Origin: Sphaerisporangium sp039871875
GTDB lineage: Bacteria; Actinomycetota; Actinomycetes; Streptosporangiales; Streptosporangiaceae
Direction: 5' to 3'
DNA length: 64,000 nucleotides
NCBI RefSeq assembly: GCF_039871875.1
Contig: NZ_JBDPMD010000039.1
Coordinates: forward strand, 1-64,000
Both the position numbers and the translations under genes were made by a program. Shown piece after piece: positions 28,581 to 36,185 of the stretch. Position 1 is the stretch's first letter; the number at the start of each line of letters is the position of its first letter. The notes under the pieces were generated by a model. It did not search any database and had not been told where the DNA came from. It saw only the letters and a list, made by a program, of their open reading frames with translations.

Positions 28581-29752
28581 CCACTCCCGCCATCCACCCG
28601 CTCGGGCCAGGGAATCCCGAGACGGCTCGCGATGATCACCCGCTGCATGTCGGACGTACCGGAGGAGACGGTCATGCCCAGGGCGTCCCGCAGGTTCCGC
28701 TCCACCCGCCCGCCGGCGGTGTATCCGAGGGCCCCGTAAAGCTGCAGCGCGCCGGTGAAGGTGTCGACCGCCGCCTCGCTCGCGTAGAGCTTGGCGACCT
28801 CGGGGAAGAAGTACGGCCCCGTGGTGCCGAGTTCGGCCGCGGCGCGGTAGGTCAGCATGCGGGCCACCTCCCAGCGGATCCACATGTCGACCAGCCGGTT
28901 GGACACCGACTGGAAATGGCCGATGTGCTTGCCGAACTGGCGCCGCCGCCTGCAGTGCCGGACGCACAGGTCGATCTCGCGCCGCATCACGCCGAGCCAC
29001 GGCGCGAGGAGCAGCGCACGCTCCCACGCCATCGACCGCGCGAACACGGCGGACCCCTGCTTCTCCGCGCCGAGCCTGCGGGAGGCCGGGACCCGGCAGC
29101 CGTCGAGCTCCACCTCGCCCCAGGGCGCGGTGCGCAGCCCCATCTTCGCGCCGCCGTCCTTGACGACGACCCCGCCGTCGTCCCGCTCGACCAGGAACGC
29201 CGTGACCCCGGTGAAGCCCAGCGCCAGATCGATCGACGCGTACACCACGAAGACGTCGGCCAGCGGGGCGTTCGTCACGTAGCACTTGCGCCCGGTGATG
29301 CGGTACCCGTCGCCGTCGCGTTCCGCGGTGGTCCGCAGGGCGAGCGCGTCGGAACCGGTCTCCGGCTCGGTCATCGCGTTGCCGCCGACGAGCCGGCCGG
29401 ACGCGAACCCGGGCAGATACCTGCGGCACTGCTCCTCGTCGCCGAACTGCCAGATCGGCACCTGCACCGAGAGGATCTGCGCGCCGAGCGACATCAGCAG
29501 CCCGTTGTCGGCGCAGCCGTGCCCGAGCCCCTCCATCGCGCGGACGTAGGCGCCGGCGTCCCGCCCTCCGCCGCCGTGACGGGCCGGCAGGATCAGCCCC
29601 TGCAGCCCGTGCCCGGCGCACAGCAGCCAGTCCTCGCGCCGGAAGACGCCGTCCTTTTCCCGTTCCGCCACATCGGTGCTCAACGACTCCTCGCCGAGGC
29701 GCCTGAATGTGTTATAGAGCTCGTCCTCGCCGTCGTCCCTTTCGAACCTCAT
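28577..29752 (-). CDS. Acyl-CoA-dehydrogenase-family flavoprotein, PltE/CloN3/RedW-like
   Basis: A 391-residue FAD enzyme. It shows HGLQGLILPARHGGGG, the family's NAMTEPETGSDALALRT, TNAPLADVFVVYA, SMAWERALLLAPWLGVM and a C-terminal VSSGTSDMQRVIIA. These match the PltE/CloN3/RedW group, which oxidises prolyl-S-carrier protein to pyrrolyl-2-carboxyl-S-carrier protein. It is the first gene leftward from the central StrR-type operator and overlaps the adenylation gene by four bases. ATG 29752 is preceded by GGAAGAA. If the substrate is not proline, an alpha,beta-desaturation of another carrier-bound amino acid is the likely alternative. Confidence 0.87.
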   Translation of the reverse strand: MRFERDDGEDELYNTFRRLGEESLSTDVAEREKDGVFRREDWLLCAGHGLQGLILPARHGGGGRDAGAYVRAMEGLGHGCADNGLLMSLGAQILSVQVPIWQFGDEEQCRRYLPGFASGRLVGGNAMTEPETGSDALALRTTAERDGDGYRITGRKCYVTNAPLADVFVVYASIDLALGFTGVTAFLVERDDGGVVVKDGGAKMGLRTAPWGEVELDGCRVPASRRLGAEKQGSAVFARSMAWERALLLAPWLGVMRREIDLCVRHCRRRRQFGKHIGHFQSVSNRLVDMWIRWEVARMLTYRAAAELGTTGPYFFPEVAKLYASEAAVDTFTGALQLYGALGYTAGGRVERNLRDALGMTVSSGTSDMQRVIIASRLGIPWPERVDGGSG

Positions 29753-29890
29753 GTTCTTCCATTCAGTTGATATGGTCGGGGACACCGGCCGGCATGGCGG
29801 AACCGGGACGGAATTACACGAAATCCTAATCTCGGCGCCGTGCTTTTCCAAGGTCAGTTGATTCTCGGGGAAACGCGATCACGCGCGGCG

Positions 29891-29925
29891 GCTGTTCAAC
29901 TGCTCCACGGCAGCAGTTGAACAGC
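29891..29925. promoter_or_regulatory. StrR/NovG-type operator in the central divergent promoter
   Basis: GCTGTTCAACTGCT (29891-29904) and AGCAGTTGAACAGC (29912-29925) are perfect inverted repeats around seven bases. The inner half-sites GTTCAACTG and CAGTTGAAC are 11 bases apart, exactly the StrR/NovG consensus. It sits in the 579-bp gap 29753-30331 between the leftward dehydrogenase operon and the rightward A-KR-PCP operon, so it can serve both. The gap also holds an inverted repeat TTGCCCG/CGGGCAA (30068-30104) and no gene. Confidence 0.88.
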
Positions 29926-30331
29926 GCGGCACCGGGCCCTTCCCGCCCCGGACGAGGACCGCCATGCGCTCACCACCAGCGTGGACGCGTCGACGCCCGG
30001 CATCTTCACCGGCGAGGCCACCGCGGCGGGGGAGCGGGAGGCGCGCCCCGGCGCGTGCGCCGATCTTTTGCCCGCGGCCGCTGGCGGTTACTGTGATCGG
30101 GCAAGGTAGCCGGAGAAGACGCAAACCCTCTCCCCCATTGCCTCCTCGGCGGAGCCTCACGCTCACGACCGGGATGACCGACGGACGCCGGCGGCCGCGG
30201 GTTCATTTTCGCCACAGTGCCAGAAGCGGCGCCACGGACCATTTCGTTTGGCATTTCGCCATGTCCAGGCGGTCGCTTCTGCACGTGCGCCGAAAGGCAC
30301 GACAAACAGCACGAGCAGAAAAGGGGATGCC

Positions 30332-33300
30332 ATGTCGACCGCGCCGTCACCCGGCACACCCGCGGACCGGCCGATGGCACAGATCGACGGCGAGCCGATG
30401 GTGCTGCCCGGCGACGCGCCGGCCACTCTCACCGACGCGCTGGTGCGCGCGGCCGCGAGCGCCGGCGACCGGGGGACCACCTACGTGCCGGCCGACGACA
30501 GCGAGGACCGGCAGACCTACCGGGACCTGCTGGCGGACGCCGCCCGTGTCCTGCCCGGCCTGCGGGACGCCGGGTTGCGGCCCGCCGATTCGGTCCTGCT
30601 CCACTGCGACGACAACCGCAACTTCGTCACCGGGTTCTGGGCCTGCCTGCTCGGCGGTTTCGTCCCCACCCCGATCGGCGTCGCGCCCACCTACCAGTGG
30701 GACAACGCCACGACACGCCGCATGCACGGCGCGTGGGAGCTGCTGGACCGGCCACCTGTGCTGACCGACGCCGCGCTGGCGCCCCAGGTCGCCGGCCTCG
30801 GGGTCCTCTGGGAGACGACGGCGCTGCGCACTCTCGCGATCGAGGACCTGCGGGCACCGGAGCCCACCGGGGACCTGTACCGGGGGAGCCCCGGTGAACC
30901 GGCGGTGCACCTGCTCACCTCGGGGAGCACCGGGGTGCCCAAGTGCGTACGCCACTCCCACCGGACCGTGATCACCCGCGCCTACGCCAACGCGATGGTG
31001 AACGGCTTCGGCGCCGACGACGTCACGCTCAACTTCATGCCGCTCGACCACGTGGCCGGCATGGTGATGCACAACCTCCGCGACGTGATCCTGATGTGCG
31101 AGCACGTCAACGCGCGCACCGGCAGCTTCATCGCCGACCCGCTGCGGTGGCTCACCTGGATCGAGCGCTACCGGGCCACGAACACGTCGGCGCCGAACTT
31201 CGTCATCACGCTGGTCACCCGCCTCGCCGGCGAGATCGCGCGCCGCCGGTGGGACCTGTCCAGCCTGCGTGACATCACCAACGGCGGCGAGGCGATCGTC
31301 AGCCACACCATGCACGAGTTCCTCCACCTCCTCGCCCCCCACGGCCTGGCGCCCGACGTCATGCGTCCCGCCTGGGGCATGTCGGAGCTGTGCGGCGGGG
31401 TGGTGCACTCGACCCTGCGGCGGGACGACGAGACGGCCGGCGTGGTCACGGTCGGCGGCCGGGCCACGGACGGCGCGCTCACCGTGCTGCCCGCGCCGGC
31501 ACCGGGGTATCCCACGTACACCGAGGTGGGCCGGCCCGTCCGCGGCACGTCGGTGCGCGTGGTCGGCGCCGGCGGCCTCCTGCCGGAGGACCACGTGGGG
31601 CGCCTGCAGGTGCGGGGCGTCACCCTGATGGACGGCTACCACAACAACCCCCAGGCCGACCTGGAGTCGTTCACCGCCGACGGGTGGTTCGACACCGGCG
31701 ACCTCGCCTTCGTGCACGAGGGGCGGCTGGTGATCACCGGCCGGGCCAAGGACATGATCGTGATCCGCAGCGCCAACTACCCCTGCCACGAGATCGAGTC
31801 CGTCGTCGAACGTGTCGGCGGCGTCCTGCCCACGTTCGCCGCCGCGTGCGCCGAGCACGACGACGAGAGCGGCACCGACGAACTGATCGTGTTCTGCTCG
31901 CTGACCGAGGAGGGGCTGCGGCGGCCCCGCCACGTCGCGGACGCCGTCGGCGCCGCGCTCTCCAAGGAGGTGGGGCTGCGGCCCCGGAGGGTGGTGCCGG
32001 TGCCGCGGGAACGCTTCCCCAAGACGTCCGCGGGGAAGATCGAACGCCGGCGGCTGCTCGAGGCGTACCAGGCGGGCGAGTTCGCCGAGGACCCGGCGGC
32101 GCCCGCCCCCGGCGGGGACACGGCGGGATGGTTGTCGCGGACGGCGTGGACGCCCGCGACCCGCGTCCCCGGGCCCGCGCCCGCCGGCACCTGGCTGGTC
32201 TTCGGCCACGGGGATCTCGCGGAACGCCTGCGCGCGGAGCGGGGCGGCGGCGGGGCCGCGGTCGTCTCGGTCGTCCCCGGCCCCGCGTACGCGCGGCGGT
32301 CGCGGCACGAGTACCAGATCGACCCGGCGGACCCGGCGGGCTACGACAAGCTGCTCGGCGTGCTGCGCGACGAGCACGGGAGCCTCGGCGCACTCGTGCA
32401 CGGCTGGGCCACCGCGCGGTACGCCGGCGACTCCGAGGCGTACGACCGGGGCCTGGAGCTGTCCGCCCCGTCGGTGCATCTGCTGATCAAGGCGTGCGCG
32501 GGCCGTCCCGGGCCCCGGCTGCTCGTGGTCACGGCCGGCGCGTGCCCCACCGGCGACGCCGACGCGGTCGAGCCGGTCCACGCGACGGTCAACGGCCTGG
32601 TGCGCACCGCGAACGCCGAGAGCGGCGTCCGCTGGGTCCGCCAGCTCGATCTCGGCCACGGCGACACCGGCGGCGCCTCGGCCGTCCCCGCCGTCCTGGC
32701 CGAACTGGGGGACGCCGGGGACGAGGAAGTGGTCGCGTACCGGGCCGGCACGCGGCTCGTCCCCCGCCTGCGGCCGGCGGACGGCGCGCCGCGTGACCCC
32801 GCCCACCGGATCCTGCCGGGTGGCCTCTACCTGATGACCGGCGGGCTCGGCGACATCGGGTACCGGCTGGCGCGGTTCCTGCTCGCCGAGCACGGCGTCA
32901 GGCTGCTGCTGACCGGGCGCTCGCCGGCCGCCGGGGAACGCGCCGGGCGACTCGCGCGGCTCGCCGAACTGGGCGACGTGACCTACCACCAGGCGGACGT
33001 GGCCGACGCCGGCGCGCTCGGCGACGCGGTGGCGGCCGCGGAACGGCGGTACGGCTGGCCGCTCGACGGGGCGCTCCACCTCGCGGGCGACGACATCTCG
33101 CGGTACTGGCACGACATCGAGTCGCATCTGCTGCCGCGCGAGAGCACCGCCGAGTTCCACCGCATGTACCGCGCCAAGGTCCACGGCACCAGGGCGCTGG
33201 CCTCGGTGCTCGACGACCGGCCGGGTGCCCTCCTGGTGCTGTTCTCGTCGGTCAACGGCCACTTCGGCGGCACGGCCTTCGGCGCCTACGCGTCGGCGAG

Positions 33301-33925
33301 CGGATTCCTGCCGGCCTTCGCCGAGCACCGGCGGCGCCTCGGCCACCCGGCCCAGTGCCACGCCTGGAGCCTGTGGGCCGGCACCGCCACGAGCGCGGGC
33401 CAGACGGCCGCCGTGGAGCGGCGCGGTTTCCGTCCGATACCGCCCGACCACGGTGTCCGGCTCTTCACGGCCGCGCTGGCGGACCCCGCGGCGCACGTCC
33501 TCATCGGTCTGGACCACCGCAACGAGCACGTCGCGCGGGAGAGCGGCACGTCCCCGGCCCCCGCCGCGGCACGGCACGACGGCGCGGAGCCGGGTGGGCA
33601 CCGCGCCGGCCATCCGGAACCGATGGGGGACACCGAGCGCGCCGTCGCCGAGGTGTGGCGGGAGACGCTGCGAGAGCCGTCGGTGGGCCGGGAGGACCAC
33701 TTCTTCGACCTCGGCGGCAACTCACTGAACGCCATCCGGCTTGTCGACCGGCTGAACGCCGCGTTCGGCACCCGGCTGGCCGTACGCCATCTGTACGAAC
33801 GCCCGACGGTCAGGGAGCTGGCCGAGGAGATCGAAAGGGACACGGCCCGGCTCCCGCGGGACCGAGGGCCCGAGACCCGCAGCAGTCAGACCAGAAACGA
33901 CCTCGAAGGAGGGTGGCGTCCGTGA
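30332..33925 (+). CDS. A-KR-PCP megasynthase module
   Basis: A 1197-residue three-domain enzyme. Residues about 1-585 are an acyl/amino-acid adenylation domain of an unusual, FadD-like kind (LLTSGSTGVPKCVRHSH near 190, PLDHVAGMVM, WGMSELCGG, FDTGDLAF, KTSAGKIERRRL at about 570). Residues about 830-1050 are a ketoreductase: LMTGGLGDIGYRLARFLL for NADPH, Ser in LFSSVNGHFGG and Y986 in FGAYASASG. A peptidyl carrier domain ends it, with S1131 in FFDLGGNSLNAIRL. It lacks condensation and release domains. It may activate a keto acid and reduce it on the carrier. ATG 30332 follows AAAAGGGGA. The stop overlaps the next GTG. Confidence 0.88.
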   Translation: MSTAPSPGTPADRPMAQIDGEPMVLPGDAPATLTDALVRAAASAGDRGTTYVPADDSEDRQTYRDLLADAARVLPGLRDAGLRPADSVLLHCDDNRNFVTGFWACLLGGFVPTPIGVAPTYQWDNATTRRMHGAWELLDRPPVLTDAALAPQVAGLGVLWETTALRTLAIEDLRAPEPTGDLYRGSPGEPAVHLLTSGSTGVPKCVRHSHRTVITRAYANAMVNGFGADDVTLNFMPLDHVAGMVMHNLRDVILMCEHVNARTGSFIADPLRWLTWIERYRATNTSAPNFVITLVTRLAGEIARRRWDLSSLRDITNGGEAIVSHTMHEFLHLLAPHGLAPDVMRPAWGMSELCGGVVHSTLRRDDETAGVVTVGGRATDGALTVLPAPAPGYPTYTEVGRPVRGTSVRVVGAGGLLPEDHVGRLQVRGVTLMDGYHNNPQADLESFTADGWFDTGDLAFVHEGRLVITGRAKDMIVIRSANYPCHEIESVVERVGGVLPTFAAACAEHDDESGTDELIVFCSLTEEGLRRPRHVADAVGAALSKEVGLRPRRVVPVPRERFPKTSAGKIERRRLLEAYQAGEFAEDPAAPAPGGDTAGWLSRTAWTPATRVPGPAPAGTWLVFGHGDLAERLRAERGGGGAAVVSVVPGPAYARRSRHEYQIDPADPAGYDKLLGVLRDEHGSLGALVHGWATARYAGDSEAYDRGLELSAPSVHLLIKACAGRPGPRLLVVTAGACPTGDADAVEPVHATVNGLVRTANAESGVRWVRQLDLGHGDTGGASAVPAVLAELGDAGDEEVVAYRAGTRLVPRLRPADGAPRDPAHRILPGGLYLMTGGLGDIGYRLARFLLAEHGVRLLLTGRSPAAGERAGRLARLAELGDVTYHQADVADAGALGDAVAAAERRYGWPLDGALHLAGDDISRYWHDIESHLLPRESTAEFHRMYRAKVHGTRALASVLDDRPGALLVLFSSVNGHFGGTAFGAYASASGFLPAFAEHRRRLGHPAQCHAWSLWAGTATSAGQTAAVERRGFRPIPPDHGVRLFTAALADPAAHVLIGLDHRNEHVARESGTSPAPAAARHDGAEPGGHRAGHPEPMGDTERAVAEVWRETLREPSVGREDHFFDLGGNSLNAIRLVDRLNAAFGTRLAVRHLYERPTVRELAEEIERDTARLPRDRGPETRSSQTRNDLEGGWRP

Positions 33926-34377
33926 TCTACACATTCGTCAACGGCCAGGTGGCCATAGTGGTCCAGTACTGGGTGGAGCACTACGAGCAGGTCGACGCCG
34001 GGGCCCGGATCGACATCCGCAGAGCGGAGTTCTTCGAGGGCACGGCGCACCGGGACGGCGCGCAGGGCTACCGCGTCCTCCCGGTCGGCGACGGCGGCAT
34101 CTGGCGCATCGACCTGTCGACCCGGATCGACTCCGACGCGCCGGAGCAGCGCTACCACCACCACCCCGACTTCCAGAACGGCGACGTGGGGCCGCGTGCC
34201 TTCGACGAGGAGCTGTCGGCGGACCCGTTCGGCTGGATCGAGCGCCGGTTCCTCGAACTGCCCGAGATCCTCGGCAAGAAGGGCCATCCGGACCTGCAGG
34301 CGTCGATGGACCGCGACCAGCTCATGAAGTCGTGGCCGCTGATCCGGCTGGCGATCGAGTCGTCCCTGCACAGGTGA
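33922..34377 (+). CDS. Conserved-looking hypothetical protein in the cluster
   Basis: A 151-residue protein I do not recognise. It has no signal peptide or membrane helix. It is rich in aromatic and acidic residues, opens with a hydrophobic strand (IYTFVNGQVAIVVQYWVEHYE), and contains a histidine-rich turn QRYHHHPDFQNG that could bind a metal, then a helical C-terminal third. GTG 33922 overlaps the megasynthase stop by four bases, so it is made together with the A-KR-PCP protein and may be its partner, an accessory factor or a small tailoring enzyme. Codon use matches the neighbours. Confidence 0.75.
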   Translation: MIYTFVNGQVAIVVQYWVEHYEQVDAGARIDIRRAEFFEGTAHRDGAQGYRVLPVGDGGIWRIDLSTRIDSDAPEQRYHHHPDFQNGDVGPRAFDEELSADPFGWIERRFLELPEILGKKGHPDLQASMDRDQLMKSWPLIRLAIESSLHR

Positions 34378-34471
34378 GGCGCACGGGCGTGTGCCCCGGA
34401 CCCCGGTGACCGGGGAACGGCTCGCGGGGCCGGGACCGCGACGGACGAGGCAGCGGCGGGAGTGTTCGACA

Positions 34472-35839
34472 GTGGGCAACGACTCGATCGTCGCGGAGCT
34501 GGCGGGGTGCCTGCCCGGCGGCGAGATCGTGAGCGATCCCGGCCGGCTGGCGGCCTACCGGCACGACGAGACGCACGCCGCGGCGGGGGAGCCGCTGTGC
34601 GCGGTGGTGGCGCGCGGCGTCGCCGACATCGTGGCGACGATGCGCTTCGCCACCCGGCGGCGCGTCCCCGTCGTCCCGCGCGGCGCGGGCACCGGCCTCG
34701 CGGGCGGCGCCACCGCCACCGCCGGGTGCGTCGTGCTGGTGCTCGACGCGATGACCGCCATCAGGGAGTTGTCGGCCGACGACATGCTGGCCGTGGTGGA
34801 ACCGGGGGTGATCACCGCAGATCTCGCCCGGGCCGCGGCGGAGCTCGGCCTGATGTATCCCGTCGACCCCGGCAGCGCCGAGCGCTCCACCCTCGGGGGG
34901 AACCTCGCCACCAACGCCGGGGGTTTCCGCTGCTACAAGTACGGCGTCACCCGCGACTCGGTGCTCGGCCTCGACGTCGTGCTCGCCGACGGCCGGCTGC
35001 TGCGGACCGGCGGCCGGACGTCCAAGGGCGTCACCGGGTACGACCTCACGAGCCTGTTCGTCGGCTCCGAGGGCACGCTCGGCGTCATCGCGGGTGCCAC
35101 CCTGCGGCTGCGCGCGAGGCCCGCCGGGGCTCCGGCGACGGCCGCGGCCTTCTACCGTGACGCGGCGCGGGCCGCGGGGGCGGCGCTCGCGCTCACCCGC
35201 GCCGGCCTGCGGCCGAGCCTGCTGGAACTGGTCGACGACGTGACCCTGCGTGAGCTGGAGGAGTGGAAGGCGCCGGGCCTGCCGCGCGGGGCCGCCCTGC
35301 TCCTCGGGCAGTTCGACTCGTCCGGCTCCGGGCGGGCCGCGGCCGCGATGGCCCGGCTGTGCGCGGACACGGGGGCCCTGGCCACCGAGGTCGTCACCGG
35401 GGCGGAGGAGTCCGGGCGGCTCATGGACATCCGGCGCCAGTCCCTCGCCGCCGTGTCACGCCTCGGCAGGACGATGGTGGAGGACTTCGCCGTGCCCCGG
35501 TCCCGGTTGCCCGAGATGCTCACGCTGATCCGGCGGATCGCGGACCGGCACGGCGTCTTCGTCGCGACCGTCGCGCACGCGGGCGACGGGAACCTGCACC
35601 CCACGTTCCTCTACGACCACGCCGCCGCGGACGTCCCCGAGAAGGTCTGGGCCGCGGCCGGCGAGATGTTCCGCGCCGCGCTGGAACTCGGCGGCACGCT
35701 CACCGGGGAACACGGGGTCGGGACGCTCAAACGGCGCTGGCTCCGCGACGAACTCGGCGACGAGGGAATCGAGGTCCACCGGGCCGTGAAGGACGCGCTG
35801 GACCCGCTCGGGCTCATGAATCCCGGAAAGGTCCTCTGA
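34472..35839 (+). CDS. FAD-linked 2-hydroxyacid oxidase/dehydrogenase, GlcD-like
   Basis: A 455-residue flavoprotein of the vanillyl-alcohol-oxidase superfamily, GlcD branch. The FAD-binding half has VVPRGAGTGLAGGAT and the strongly conserved PGSAERSTLGGNLATNAGG, followed by GYDLTSLFVGSEGTLGVI. The C-terminal half has HAGDGNLHP and TGEHGVGTLKRRWL. Relatives oxidise glycolate, D-lactate and other 2-hydroxyacids to 2-oxoacids. In this cluster it could make the keto acid used by the A-KR-PCP enzyme, or oxidise a sugar acid. GTG 34472 with GGGAG upstream. It lies 94 bases after the unknown gene and 43 before the carrier protein. Confidence 0.85.
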   Translation: MGNDSIVAELAGCLPGGEIVSDPGRLAAYRHDETHAAAGEPLCAVVARGVADIVATMRFATRRRVPVVPRGAGTGLAGGATATAGCVVLVLDAMTAIRELSADDMLAVVEPGVITADLARAAAELGLMYPVDPGSAERSTLGGNLATNAGGFRCYKYGVTRDSVLGLDVVLADGRLLRTGGRTSKGVTGYDLTSLFVGSEGTLGVIAGATLRLRARPAGAPATAAAFYRDAARAAGAALALTRAGLRPSLLELVDDVTLRELEEWKAPGLPRGAALLLGQFDSSGSGRAAAAMARLCADTGALATEVVTGAEESGRLMDIRRQSLAAVSRLGRTMVEDFAVPRSRLPEMLTLIRRIADRHGVFVATVAHAGDGNLHPTFLYDHAAADVPEKVWAAAGEMFRAALELGGTLTGEHGVGTLKRRWLRDELGDEGIEVHRAVKDALDPLGLMNPGKVL

Positions 35840-35882
35840 CATGCCGAAAAGGCGCTTCATGTGTGGTTGGGAAAGGTGAGGA

Positions 35883-36185
35883 ATGGACCGGCTCAGTGAC
35901 TCGGAGCTGACGGTGAAGATCAAGGACGCCATCATTCGCGTGCTGGACCTGGATCTCGATCACGAGCGCCTGACCGACGATATATCGCTCTACTCGTCGG
36001 TCGTCCGGATGGACTCCTTGACGTTGTTGCAGCTCCTCGTGACGTTGGAGCGAGAGTTCAACGTCGAGATCGACGACGAGGACGTCATGAACGCGAACCT
36101 CGACAACGTGGGCAGCCTGATCGCGATGATCCGCCAGGCGGTGACCGGAGGCGGCGTCGCGTCGGAGAGCGGGCGGACGGCGTGA
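35883..36185 (+). CDS. Free-standing acyl/peptidyl carrier protein
   Basis: A 100-residue carrier protein. The phosphopantetheine serine is S45 in SVVRMDSLTLLQLLVTLE, with a four-helix pattern around it and acidic helix II typical of type II carriers. It is the probable partner of the stand-alone adenylation and dehydrogenase enzymes encoded 6-7 kb to the left on the other strand, matching PltL/CloN5/RedO. Alternatively it supplies the stand-alone condensation enzyme or the TrpB-like enzyme whose gene it overlaps (GTGA). The GG-rich C-terminal tail is probably disordered. Confidence 0.87.
   Translation: MDRLSDSELTVKIKDAIIRVLDLDLDHERLTDDISLYSSVVRMDSLTLLQLLVTLEREFNVEIDDEDVMNANLDNVGSLIAMIRQAVTGGGVASESGRTA

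Noticed and set aside
30068..30104. TTGCCCG/CGGGCAA inverted repeat before the A-KR-PCP gene
   Set aside because: Arms are 23 bases apart and match no known operator; kept only as a remark.
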